Assembly (NCBI GenBank): GCA_045640905.1
Contig: JAZUFW010000003.1
Location: 1 to 64,000 of the forward strand
DNA from: JAILLW01 sp045640905
GTDB taxonomy: Bacteria > Bacillota > Clostridia > Lachnospirales > Lachnospiraceae
Reading direction: 5' to 3'
Length of the DNA: 64,000 bases
In this document: positions 32,752 to 41,701 of the stretch, piece by piece
How the letters are laid out: each line of letters begins with the position of its first letter
How positions within the stretch are numbered: position 1 is the first letter of the stretch
Program-made: the position numbers and the translations under genes
Notes under the pieces: model-generated
Told to the model about the DNA's origin: nothing
Databases searched by the model: none
What the model saw: only the letters and a program-made list of their open reading frames with translations

Positions 32752-33582
32752 ATGATATATATAGGAAACCATTTATCTTCTTCCGGCGGATTTGCCGCAA
32801 TGGGAAAAAACGCACTGTCTTTAGGCGCAGATACCTTTGCTTTCTTTACCAGAAATCCCAGAGGCGGTCAGGCCAAAGACATAGATCCGGCCGATGCCGA
32901 ACGATTAATCGCTCTGATGGAGGAAAATCATTTCGGTCCTTTGGTTGCTCACGCTCCGTATACCATGAATTTATGTTCCGATAAAGAAGACATTCGCACT
33001 TTCGCGCTCAATATGTTTATTGATGATATTAAGCGGATGGAATACCTGCCCGGGAATTACTACAATTTCCATCCGGGCTCTCATGTCGGTCAGGGTACCG
33101 AGGTCGGTATAGCATATATTACCGAAGCCCTTAATAAAGCACTGTTTCCGGATATGAAGACGCGTATTCTGCTCGAAACCATGGCCGGAAAAGGCTCTGA
33201 GACAGGCGGGCGCTTTGAAGAGCTCAAAACAATAATCGATCGCGTGGATTTGAAAGAGCACTTGGGAGTTTGTTTGGATACCTGTCATGTATATGATGCA
33301 GGGTACGATATAGTGAATCATTTGGATGACGTTCTTGAGGAATTCGACCAGGTTATCGGACTTGACAGACTATGTGCCGTTCATTTGAACGACAGCAAAA
33401 ATCCTTTTTCATCTCATAAAGACAGACATGAATTATTGGGCAAAGGTTCCTTGGGAAATGAGGCATTAATAAAAATTATTACTCATCCTCTTCTTCAGAA
33501 TAAACCTTTCATTTTGGAAACTCCGAATGATGATGAAGGATATAAACAGGAAATAGCCTGGGTCAGAGAAAATATGATTTAA
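32752..33582 (+). CDS. nfo: Deoxyribonuclease IV (AP endonuclease)
   Basis: Endonuclease IV cleaves the backbone 5' to abasic sites in base excision repair, using three zinc ions. The 276-residue TIM barrel shows the family motifs: MIYIGNHLSSSGGF at the start, VAHAPYTMNL, YYNFHPGSHVG, ILLETMAGKGSE, GVCLDTCHVYDAGYD, VHLNDSKNPFSSHKDRHE and ILETPND, which supply the metal ligands. Length is normal. GGAG lies 7 bases before the ATG. It is one of only two genes on the plus strand and faces the chemoreceptor gene across a shared terminator. Confidence 0.96.
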   Translation: MIYIGNHLSSSGGFAAMGKNALSLGADTFAFFTRNPRGGQAKDIDPADAERLIALMEENHFGPLVAHAPYTMNLCSDKEDIRTFALNMFIDDIKRMEYLPGNYYNFHPGSHVGQGTEVGIAYITEALNKALFPDMKTRILLETMAGKGSETGGRFEELKTIIDRVDLKEHLGVCLDTCHVYDAGYDIVNHLDDVLEEFDQVIGLDRLCAVHLNDSKNPFSSHKDRHELLGKGSLGNEALIKIITHPLLQNKPFILETPNDDEGYKQEIAWVRENMI

Positions 33583-33597
33583 GAACTTTCCTAAAAA

Positions 33598-33636
33598 AGA
33601 AAAAGGTCTGTGGCGTTGCCACAGACCTTTATTTTA
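33598..33636. terminator. Bidirectional terminator between nfo and the chemoreceptor gene
   Basis: GGTCTGTGGC (33605-33614) pairs perfectly with GCCACAGACC (33618-33627) around GTT, flanked by AAAAA on the left and TTTATTTTAT on the right, so it works for both converging genes. Confidence 0.9.
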
Positions 33637-33650
33637 TATTCAAGGTACTA

Positions 33651-35339
33651 TTAGAATTTAAAGTAATCAACTGTTCCTTCAAGAGTGTTAGCTCTGTCGT
33701 TGGTTGAGTTAGAACTTTCTGCGATTTCCTTGATAGCTCCGGTAATACCGATAACTGAAGCAGATACTTCCTGGTTAGAAGCAGCATTCTCTTCTGTAAT
33801 AGCACTAAGATCCTGAATAGCACTGGTAATCTTAACCTTTGCTTTATCAAGAACACCGGCACTGCTGTTTACATTGCCAATCTGAATAAGCGAATTGCTG
33901 ATTTCATCATTAAGGAGGTTAAATTTCTCCTGAGTTTCCTTAATGTACTTCTGCTCTTCGGAAATGATATTTGCAACTTCTGAAGAAAGTGAAACGCTTC
34001 TTTCAGACTGTTCTGTAATATCAACAACAATCTGCTTAATTCTCTCTGCCATAGTATTTGACTGCTCTGACAAAGACTTAATTTCTGTAGCAACAACAGC
34101 AAATCCCTTACCTGCCTCACCGGCACGAGCAGCTTCGATAGAAGCATTCAAAGCAAGGAGGTTTGTCTGGCTGGCGATTTCGGAAATAGCATCCGTAGCT
34201 TCCTTGATGTTGTCGATAGCACTGTTTGTAGAATTAATCTGAGAAGTAATATCTCTGACAGCATCAACTGACTTTTCTGAAGACTTTGAAACCTTGTTCA
34301 TAACTTCGGAAGCATCATTATTTGCAAGCTTGATAGCATCTGAAGACTTAGCTAAGTTAGTAGCGTTCTCTGCGATATTATCAATAGCCATACCCATTTC
34401 GATAACCTGTTCATTGATATCCTGAACGTTTTCAGCCATTGATGTAGCACCCTGTGCAAGGTCTTCCATAGCTGATGAAATCTGTGATGCACCTGCATCT
34501 GACTTCTCTGCAAGAGAATGAACTGATTTGGCATCTAAAGAAAGGTCTGCGGAAATGCCCTTTGTTCTGGAAATAACATCTACCAGGTTGTCCTTTAACT
34601 TCTTGGTAGAAGCCAATAACTTCTTTGATTCAAGCAATATGCTTGATGCATTTGTATCAGCTGTAAGATCACCGGAAGCAAGGCTTTCGAGACATTCTGC
34701 TGTTTCTTCGAAAGGAGTAGCAACTTTCTTTGCAATAAGTAAGCTGATTAAAATGAAAACAACAAGTAATGAACCACAGATGATTAAGTCTACTGTTAAA
34801 ATCTTGTTTGTTGCTGCAAGAACATCCTTTTCATCAGCTGAGATAACAAGAATGTAATCCTGCGTATCATTTACGTAGTATGCGGCATACTTCATGGCGC
34901 CGTTAAATACGTACTGAACAACCTGTGAAGAAACGCTCTTTCCTGCTGTAATATCATCACATACACCAAGAATAACTGTGTTGGAAACAGGCTGACCAAT
35001 CTTTGACTCTGTAGGATGGTAAACCATGTTCTTATCAGGTGTAACTACATACACATATGAAGAACTGATTCCTTCTACACCTACTGATGAGAACATACTT
35101 CCTAAATTCTCAGCAGATAATGCAGCATCGAGTCCCTGTGCCTGAACAGCCGCATCAAGTCTTTGGCCGGAAGCGATTGTCAAATCATCAAGGTAATTCA
35201 ATGTGATTTCACTAACCTGTGATTTTGTGTTTGATACCAATACAATACTAATTACAAGAACCGCAATTACAAGCGGAATCATTGCAAAAAGAATCAGCAT
35301 CGTTTTCAGATTAAATTTAAATCCTTTTTTTTCTTTCAT
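33651..35339 (-). CDS. Methyl-accepting chemotaxis protein with Cache sensor domain
   Basis: The 562-residue receptor has an N-terminal membrane helix (about 13-35), an extracellular Cache-type sensor (about 36-180, with YVYVVTPDKNMVYHPTESKIG), a second helix (about 183-205), a HAMP-like linker and a long cytoplasmic coiled coil. The signalling tip EIASQTNLLALNASIEAARAGE binds CheA/CheW. The ligand cannot be told. It is a single-gene unit with its own promoter and terminator; GAGG lies 9 bases before the ATG. It would feed the flagellar motor encoded elsewhere. Confidence 0.96.
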   Translation of the reverse strand: MKEKKGFKFNLKTMLILFAMIPLVIAVLVISIVLVSNTKSQVSEITLNYLDDLTIASGQRLDAAVQAQGLDAALSAENLGSMFSSVGVEGISSSYVYVVTPDKNMVYHPTESKIGQPVSNTVILGVCDDITAGKSVSSQVVQYVFNGAMKYAAYYVNDTQDYILVISADEKDVLAATNKILTVDLIICGSLLVVFILISLLIAKKVATPFEETAECLESLASGDLTADTNASSILLESKKLLASTKKLKDNLVDVISRTKGISADLSLDAKSVHSLAEKSDAGASQISSAMEDLAQGATSMAENVQDINEQVIEMGMAIDNIAENATNLAKSSDAIKLANNDASEVMNKVSKSSEKSVDAVRDITSQINSTNSAIDNIKEATDAISEIASQTNLLALNASIEAARAGEAGKGFAVVATEIKSLSEQSNTMAERIKQIVVDITEQSERSVSLSSEVANIISEEQKYIKETQEKFNLLNDEISNSLIQIGNVNSSAGVLDKAKVKITSAIQDLSAITEENAASNQEVSASVIGITGAIKEIAESSNSTNDRANTLEGTVDYFKF

Positions 35340-35391
35340 TTTTGTACCTCTTTTCCAATTTATTTTGATAAATTCGATTCAAGTAAGATGT

Positions 35392-35421
35392 ATTATATCA
35401 TAGTTTGGAAATAAATAACAA
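35392..35421 (-). promoter_or_regulatory. Promoter of the chemoreceptor gene
   Basis: Minus strand TTGTTA (35421-35416), 18 bases, then TATAAT (35397-35392) preceded by TGA, giving an extended -10. This is a housekeeping-type rather than a sigma-28 promoter. Confidence 0.7.
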
Positions 35422-35476
35422 GAACATGCTATTATGTAACCCAAATTTTGTTACTATTCACAAATATTTTTATATC

Positions 35477-35511
35477 TTTTGGTTACTATGCTCGCATAGG
35501 GAAACCAAAAA
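35477..35511 (-). terminator. Hairpin after the ABC exporter operon
   Basis: Minus strand TTTTGGTT...CTATGC-GA-GCATAG...AACCAAAA forms a long two-part stem right after the stop of the second exporter gene. The downstream stretch is A+T-rich but lacks a clean T-run, so termination may be weak. Confidence 0.55.
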
Positions 35512-37308
35512 TCACATGCTATGGTATAGTTCGGCATAAAATCCGTTTTTCTTTAGCAGATCTTCATGCTTTCCCATTTCAACTATTTTTCCCGCTTTCA
35601 TTACCAAAATAATGTCCGCACTTTGAATTGTAGACAGACGATGCGCAACTATAAATGACGTCCTTCCTTCCATCAGTGTGGCAAACGCCTTTTGAATTCT
35701 GATTTCTGTTCTGGTATCAATCGATGATGTTGCTTCATCCAAAATCAGCATCGGCGGTTTCAGAAGCATTACTCGCGTAATACATAATAACTGCTTTTGT
35801 CCTGCCGAAAGCATTCCTCCGTCTTCGCCGATATACGTATCATATCCTTTGGGAAGTCGGCGGATAAAGCTGTGAGCATGCGATGCTTTTGCAGCTTCAA
35901 TTATCTCTTCGTCCGTAGCATCTTCTTTGGCCAGTCTGATATTCTCTTTTATGGTTCCGGCTTTCAAATACGTATCCTGCAAGACCATTCCGTAATTCCG
36001 GCGAAGACTCTCTCTCGTCAAATCCTTGATATCCGTGTCATCTACGCGAATCGATCCGCTGTCCGCATCGTAAAACCTCATCAACAGATTAATCAAAGTA
36101 GTTTTTCCGCAACCGGTAGGTCCGACAATGGCAACTCTCTGCCCCGGAGATACTTTCAAATTAAAGTCTTTGATTAATTCCTTCTCTTTATCGTAGCTGA
36201 AAGCCACATTCTCTATATCAACTTTGCCTACCGCTTCAGGCAGTACCTTATTGTCTGCATCCGACGACTCCGGCACTGCTTCAACTACTTCAAATACTCT
36301 GGCTGCACATGCTATGGCATTTTGAAGTTCCGAAATTACACTTGAAATTTCATTAAAGGGTTTGGTGTATTGATTGGCATATGACAAAAATACTGTCAAT
36401 GTACCGACGGTAATTCCCGCTGTAATGACACTGTTTCCCGATAAAGCAAACCAAGCTCCCGTCAATGCTACCAATGCGTAGCAAATCGCATTGACGAATC
36501 TGGTACAGGGATTGGTCAACGAAGAAAAGAAAATGGCCTTTAGGGAAGTTCCTTTCAGTTCCTCATTTACTTCATCGAATGATTTTAATGCCTCGTCTTC
36601 ACGCAAAAATGCTTTAACCACTTTAATATTTCCGAGCATTTCATCAGTAATGGATGTTAACTGACCGCGTTGAACAGACTGTGCCTTAAACATAGAGTAT
36701 GTTCTCTTTGAAATAAACTTGGCCACAAAAAGTGATAAAGGTGTCATGCATACGACAACCAGGGTAATGGCCACATTCATGCTGAGCATAAAAATCAAAG
36801 TTCCTACTATGGTAATAACACCGGTAAAAAGTTGCGAAAATCCCATCAGCAAACCGTCGGCAAACTGATCGGCATCGGCAACTATTCTGCTCACTATATC
36901 TCCCTGCGAATGAGAATCAATATAGGAAAGCGGCAGATTTTGAATTTTCGCAATTGCCTGCTTTCGAATATCATTAACCGTCTCATATGTGATTCTGTTA
37001 TTTATCAGATTCATCACATACTGTGATATTCCCGCAATTACGGCAAAAATGCCGGCATACATCAAGTACGAATACAGAATCGAGTCATCCTTAATATTGT
37101 CTATTGCCCGTCCTATCATAATAGGTACCAGCAGCGTAAACACAACATTAACGAATGCAAAAAGTATTGACAGACAAACAAAAAATCTATGTCTTTTGAT
37201 CATTTTCAGGACCTTTTTAACAGTAGTTTTAGATCCTGCCGCTCCCAAAGCTGTATCATCCGTATTCAGATTTCCTTTTGGCACAAAGCCGGAAGTATCA
37301 AGAGCCAT
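35512..37308 (-). CDS. ABC exporter half-transporter with canonical ATPase site
   Basis: This 598-residue protein has an N-terminal extension (about 40 residues), six membrane helices (about 40-330) and an ATPase domain with Walker A GPTGCGKTT, signature LSAGQ and Walker B MLILDE with the catalytic glutamate. Together with the upstream half-transporter it most likely forms a heterodimeric type IV exporter of the TM287/288 or BmrCD kind (drug, lipid or peptide export). Its ATG overlaps the partner's stop by one base (TAATG). It ends the seven-gene run that starts at purO. Substrate unknown. Confidence 0.93.
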   Translation of the reverse strand: MALDTSGFVPKGNLNTDDTALGAAGSKTTVKKVLKMIKRHRFFVCLSILFAFVNVVFTLLVPIMIGRAIDNIKDDSILYSYLMYAGIFAVIAGISQYVMNLINNRITYETVNDIRKQAIAKIQNLPLSYIDSHSQGDIVSRIVADADQFADGLLMGFSQLFTGVITIVGTLIFMLSMNVAITLVVVCMTPLSLFVAKFISKRTYSMFKAQSVQRGQLTSITDEMLGNIKVVKAFLREDEALKSFDEVNEELKGTSLKAIFFSSLTNPCTRFVNAICYALVALTGAWFALSGNSVITAGITVGTLTVFLSYANQYTKPFNEISSVISELQNAIACAARVFEVVEAVPESSDADNKVLPEAVGKVDIENVAFSYDKEKELIKDFNLKVSPGQRVAIVGPTGCGKTTLINLLMRFYDADSGSIRVDDTDIKDLTRESLRRNYGMVLQDTYLKAGTIKENIRLAKEDATDEEIIEAAKASHAHSFIRRLPKGYDTYIGEDGGMLSAGQKQLLCITRVMLLKPPMLILDEATSSIDTRTEIRIQKAFATLMEGRTSFIVAHRLSTIQSADIILVMKAGKIVEMGKHEDLLKKNGFYAELYHSM

Positions 37309-39026
37309 TATTCCGCCTCCTTTCCGGTTTGAGAATAATAAATCTCACGATACACCTCGCAGGAATCCAGCAATTCCTTTTGCGTACCGAAGCCCACCAT
37401 TTGGCCATCATCCAAAACCAATATTTTGTCGGCATCGGCTACGGCTGATGTTCTTTGAGAAACAATAATCACCGTAGAATCAAATCCTGACTCCTTCAAA
37501 TTTCGTCTGAGTTTTGAATCGGTCAGATAGTCAAGTGCGGACGATGAATCATCAAGAATTAGTATTTCCGGCCTTTTTACCAAAGCTCTGGCTATAGTAA
37601 GTCTCTGTCTTTGTCCTCCGGACAGATTTTTTCCGCCTGCTTCGATTAGCGCCTCAAAGCCGCCTTTAGATGAAACCACATCCTTGGCTACAGCTTTCTC
37701 CACAGCATCTTCCAAATCTTCCAAGGTAGCATCTTCATTTCCCCAGCGAAGGTTTTCTGCTATGGTGCCGTTAAACAAAACAGCTTTTTGAGGTACTATT
37801 CCAATATGGCCTCTTAATTCCTTTATATCAATGTCCTTTACATTTACTCCGTTTACCAATACGTTTCCGGTCGTAGCATCATAGAATCTGGGAATCAAAT
37901 TTACCAATGAAGTTTTTCCGGAGCCTGTTCCTCCTATTACTCCCAAGGTACTTCCTGCATCTATTTTGAAAGAAATATTTTCCAAGGAGGTATCCGCTTC
38001 ATCATGATATCTCAGTGAAACATCATCAAATTCAATCACAGCACCTTTCCCGTTAAAGGCATCGGATATCTGCTTACCTCCGGGCATTCCTACGGGAATT
38101 TCAAAAACATCGGATATTCTGTTAGCCGAAGCCAATGCTTTATTTATGGTAATTACTAATCCGGCAAACTTAATCAGTTCCAAAAGAATCTGTGACATAT
38201 AGTTATACAATGCCACAACTTCACCTGTACTCAATTCACCGGCAGTTACCCGTATTCCGCATATTTTTATTAACAGCACTATGGCTATGTTGATTATTAT
38301 ATAGGTAAACGGATTCAATAATCCGGATATGGCTCCCGCTCCTTTTTGCTTTTTAGTCAAAGCATCATTACTATTTGAGAAAATATTTACTTCCTCTTTC
38401 TCACGGGTAAAAGCTCTGATTACACGAACACCGGATAAGTTTTCACGTGTCAGTCGCAATACATCATCAAGAGCCGATTGAACTTTCTTCAGCATGGGTA
38501 TATTCATGCTCATTATTATTCCGACCACTATTCCCAAAAAGATTATTACAAACAGGAACACCAAAGCTGCCTTAACATCAATCGTAAAAGCCATAATCAT
38601 GGCACCCACTACTATAAAAGGCGATCTTAAGAAAAGGCGCAGAAACATATTAACACCGTTTTGAACTGTGTTAACATCAGCACTCATTCGCGTAATCATG
38701 GTTGAGGTTCCCATATTATCTATGTTGGAATAACTGATATTCAGCAGATGCTTAAACAAATCATGACGAAGTCCCGTTGAAAACCCGGTAGCGGCTTTGG
38801 CAGCAAAAAACTGTGCCGTGCAGGAGCAAATCAAACCTATGAATCCCAACAAAATAAGCAGGAAAAAGCATTTTATCAAGAATGCTCTGTCTCCGATTCC
38901 CGTATCCACCATGGAAGCTATGACCAGCGGAACAAACAATTCAAAAGAAGCCTCCAGCATTTTAAACAGGGGGCTTAGTATACTTTCTTTCTTATATTCA
39001 CTTAAATATTTCAGAAGCTTTCTCAT
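37308..39026 (-). CDS. ABC exporter half-transporter with degenerate Walker B
   Basis: The 572-residue protein has six membrane helices and an ATPase domain with Walker A GGTGSGKTS and signature LSGGQRQRL, but its Walker B reads ILILDDSSSALD: aspartate replaces the catalytic glutamate. This is the known hallmark of the degenerate site in asymmetric exporters such as TM287/288. The pair therefore probably hydrolyses ATP at one site only. AAGGAG lies about 10 bases before the ATG, 12 bases after sufB. Confidence 0.93.
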   Translation of the reverse strand: MRKLLKYLSEYKKESILSPLFKMLEASFELFVPLVIASMVDTGIGDRAFLIKCFFLLILLGFIGLICSCTAQFFAAKAATGFSTGLRHDLFKHLLNISYSNIDNMGTSTMITRMSADVNTVQNGVNMFLRLFLRSPFIVVGAMIMAFTIDVKAALVFLFVIIFLGIVVGIIMSMNIPMLKKVQSALDDVLRLTRENLSGVRVIRAFTREKEEVNIFSNSNDALTKKQKGAGAISGLLNPFTYIIINIAIVLLIKICGIRVTAGELSTGEVVALYNYMSQILLELIKFAGLVITINKALASANRISDVFEIPVGMPGGKQISDAFNGKGAVIEFDDVSLRYHDEADTSLENISFKIDAGSTLGVIGGTGSGKTSLVNLIPRFYDATTGNVLVNGVNVKDIDIKELRGHIGIVPQKAVLFNGTIAENLRWGNEDATLEDLEDAVEKAVAKDVVSSKGGFEALIEAGGKNLSGGQRQRLTIARALVKRPEILILDDSSSALDYLTDSKLRRNLKESGFDSTVIIVSQRTSAVADADKILVLDDGQMVGFGTQKELLDSCEVYREIYYSQTGKEAE

Positions 39027-39038
39027 AAACTCCGCTCC

Positions 39039-39962
39039 TTAATTCAAAAAGTTCTCAATAATAACCTGCTCGGCTTCTTCTTCGGACAAGCCGAAAGTAT
39101 TAAGCTTAATGAGCTGTTCATTATTTATTCTTCCGATAGCGGCCTCATGAATAATAGCCGCATTAACGTTTCTGGCATCAATTTCCGGAATAGAACGGAC
39201 GCAGGCACTGTCCATTATTATCGAATCACACTGTATATGAGCGTGGCAACGGTTTTTCCCTATTGCTCTGGGATGAAAAACCTGATTGGAATCTTCCTTT
39301 GCTACGGAACGCGATACTATCTGAGCAGATGAACCGTCACCTTCCAAAACAACGTCCATATCGGAAACCGCTTCCTGTTTGCCATGCGTCAAAAGCCTTT
39401 CCGTAACAAAAAGCTTCGCATCCTCACCTATGGTAACTTCGGTAAAGCGTTTTGTATGATCAACGCCTTCTATCTGTGCCGTATCAAGGGTAAACTGAGC
39501 ACCCTTTTCCAAATATATCTTGGTTACCGGATTCAAAATCCTCGCGCCCTCGCCGGAACCCTCGCCATAATGCTTCTCTTCGTAGGTTACTATTGCGCCT
39601 TCACCTACATGAAAAGCATGAATTCCGTCATGTCTGGAATCATCGCAGCCGGAATTATGAATTCCGCATCCTGCCACGATATTTACCTTTGCTCCCTTTT
39701 CAATGAAAAAATCATTGTACACTTCATCGGTAATACCGGATTTCGTTATTACCACAGGAATATGAACATACTCACCGTCCGTTTCGGAACTGATGAAAAC
39801 ATCTATTCCGTTCTTATCGGCTTTTCTTTTGATTTTGATATTCTCGGTATCCCCGTGACAAAGAGCCGTCCCGTCTTTACGCAGGTTAAAGGCACCCTTT
39901 TGTGAAAAACCTTTATCATCTATTTTGTTTAATACTTCATTTGTTACATTATCTATTTCCAT
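39039..39962 (-). CDS. sufB: SufB/SufD-like Fe-S cluster scaffold (minimal SufBC type)
   Basis: SufB-type proteins form a beta-helix scaffold on which SufC drives Fe-S cluster assembly. At 307 residues this is much shorter than SufB (about 470), lacking the N-terminal half, and no sufD, sufS or sufU is beside it. The SufBD core is seen in GIHNSGCDDSRHDGIHAF, RSVAKEDSNQVFHPRAIG, HIQCDSIIMDSACVRSIPEI and AAIIHEAAIGRINNEQL. Such two-gene systems have been described as a minimal (SMS) ancestor-like form of SUF. It starts 4 bases after sufC. Confidence 0.88.
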   Translation of the reverse strand: MEIDNVTNEVLNKIDDKGFSQKGAFNLRKDGTALCHGDTENIKIKRKADKNGIDVFISSETDGEYVHIPVVITKSGITDEVYNDFFIEKGAKVNIVAGCGIHNSGCDDSRHDGIHAFHVGEGAIVTYEEKHYGEGSGEGARILNPVTKIYLEKGAQFTLDTAQIEGVDHTKRFTEVTIGEDAKLFVTERLLTHGKQEAVSDMDVVLEGDGSSAQIVSRSVAKEDSNQVFHPRAIGKNRCHAHIQCDSIIMDSACVRSIPEIDARNVNAAIIHEAAIGRINNEQLIKLNTFGLSEEEAEQVIIENFLN

Positions 39963-39966
39963 ACTT

Positions 39967-40680
39967 CTATTTCATACAAGGATACGTTTCACCCTTTATT
40001 AATGCCGGGTAAACCTCACTCCTTGTTCCGATTCCTTTTATTTTTCCGTTTGAAATAACCATAATTCTGTCGGCCATTTCGATAATCTTTTCCTGATGAG
40101 AGATAATCACGATGCTTTGTGATTTATCTTCGTGCATTTTTTCAAACTGCTTGACCAACATGGAAAAGCTCCACAAATCAATTCCGGCCTCGGGTTCATC
40201 GAAAATGCATATTTTATGCTTCTTTGCCAAAACAGAAGCAATTTCTATTCTCTTCATTTCGCCGCCGGATAAGGTATTGTCTACTTCCCTGTTAATATAC
40301 TCTCTGGCGCAAAGGCCTACCGAACTCAACAATTCGCAACTGTTCGCCTCGGTAATATTTCCGCCGGAAGCAAGATCGAGCAGACGACTGACCGTCATCC
40401 CTTTGAATCTGGGCGGTTGTTGAAATGCAAATCCTATTCCCAAATTTGCTCTTTCATTGACGGGCATATTGGTAATGTCATTTCCGTCGAGAATTATTTG
40501 GCCTGCATCGGGTTTTTCGATTCCCATTAACAGTTTGGCTATCGTGGACTTTCCTCCTCCGTTCGGACCTGTAACTACCAACAGTTCTCCGTCATTAACA
40601 GAAAAGCTCACATCATTTATTATATTAACTTCCACTCCGTTATCGTTTGGGTGGAAAGAAAGATTCTTTACTTCAAGCAC
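39967..40680 (-). CDS. sufC: Fe-S assembly ATPase SufC
   Basis: SufC is the soluble ABC-type ATPase of the SUF complex. The 237 residues show Walker A GPNGGGKST, the SufC-specific FAFQQPPRFKGM, signature LSGGEMKR, and Walker B CIFDEPEAGID, then the switch IISHQEK. Length is slightly below the usual 250. The start is a GTG (40678-40680) nine bases after GAGG, inside the end of the HD-GYP gene's spacer. It is translationally close to sufB. Confidence 0.93.
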   Translation of the reverse strand: MLEVKNLSFHPNDNGVEVNIINDVSFSVNDGELLVVTGPNGGGKSTIAKLLMGIEKPDAGQIILDGNDITNMPVNERANLGIGFAFQQPPRFKGMTVSRLLDLASGGNITEANSCELLSSVGLCAREYINREVDNTLSGGEMKRIEIASVLAKKHKICIFDEPEAGIDLWSFSMLVKQFEKMHEDKSQSIVIISHQEKIIEMADRIMVISNGKIKGIGTRSEVYPALIKGETYPCMK

Positions 40681-40684
40681 TGAG

Positions 40685-41686
40685 TTAATCCTCTATTTCT
40701 ATAGTCCTGTATCCCTTATTCGAATATAAATCTATTTCCGTTCCCGATGAATACAACCTGATAATCGGTCTTTCGGAATGTTCACTGTTGTCTATCACAA
40801 CTCCGGTTTCACCGTTTGACAAAGTAATCTCAAATCCTTTGGGGTACATTGGATACATTGAAATAAACGCCTGCACCACGGCTTTGTCATATATTCTTCC
40901 GGCATCCTTTGCTATATCTTTAAACGCATACGCAGGCGAAAAGGCATCTCTGTGTTTTCTGTTTGCGGTTAACGCATCATACGTATCCGCCACACGGAGA
41001 ATTCTGGGAAACAATCCCAATTTTTCACCGGCTACCGAATAATATCCGGTTCCGTCCAAATTTTCATGGTGAAACAGTATAGAGTTTCTCGAAACCGAGG
41101 AAATGGTAGGGATATCCTTTAATATTTCATAAGAATAGATAGGATGCTTTTTCATTTCATCCATCTGTTTTTCGGTATATACTTTATTAGTTCTTAAAAC
41201 TTTCTTTTTGACATCAAATTTTCCGATGTCATGCAGTAATCCGGCAACTGCCAGATTATTCAATTGCTCCTCGTTCAGTCCCATCTTGATTCCGATTGCA
41301 ACAGATATCACAGCAACACTGATGCAGTGACGAAACTCATAGTTCTTTTCCGTCTTAATATCCAACAAATCAAGCTTCAAACGTGCCGGAACACGCATTT
41401 GTGCAACTATCTGAGCAGCTATATCCGTACAGTCGGCATACTCACCTTTCGACAGCGCTTCATACGCCGAAACACGAATATCATCGGTGATTACATCTTC
41501 GACCGAAACATCATTAAACATCTCGTCTTCAATGTAAACACCCTGATATCCTATATCACTGATACGTTTATATATATTGTCCGTAATAGCGCAATGTTCT
41601 TTAACCAGCAAGATTCCTTCGTCTCCGATCAGGGGTCTTGCCAGCACCATTCCTTTTTGAACTTTTTTAAGCGCTACATACCGCAT
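40685..41686 (-). CDS. HD-GYP domain protein (probable cyclic-di-GMP phosphodiesterase)
   Basis: HD-GYP proteins hydrolyse the second messenger c-di-GMP. The 333-residue protein has an N-terminal region (about 1-100) similar to DUF3391 and an HD-GYP domain with HD at about 152-153 (LLHDIGK), HHENLDGTGYY at about 206-216 and VADTYDALTANR. The GYP signature is GYY here, a small change that leaves the metal ligands intact. It sits between purH-type and suf genes, with gaps of 15 and 4 bases; AAGGA lies before the ATG. Its place in a metabolic operon is odd; c-di-GMP would otherwise link to pili and flagella. Confidence 0.88.
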   Translation of the reverse strand: MRYVALKKVQKGMVLARPLIGDEGILLVKEHCAITDNIYKRISDIGYQGVYIEDEMFNDVSVEDVITDDIRVSAYEALSKGEYADCTDIAAQIVAQMRVPARLKLDLLDIKTEKNYEFRHCISVAVISVAIGIKMGLNEEQLNNLAVAGLLHDIGKFDVKKKVLRTNKVYTEKQMDEMKKHPIYSYEILKDIPTISSVSRNSILFHHENLDGTGYYSVAGEKLGLFPRILRVADTYDALTANRKHRDAFSPAYAFKDIAKDAGRIYDKAVVQAFISMYPMYPKGFEITLSNGETGVVIDNSEHSERPIIRLYSSGTEIDLYSNKGYRTIEIED

Positions 41687-41701
41687 ATAGTCCTTTCGAC
41701 A

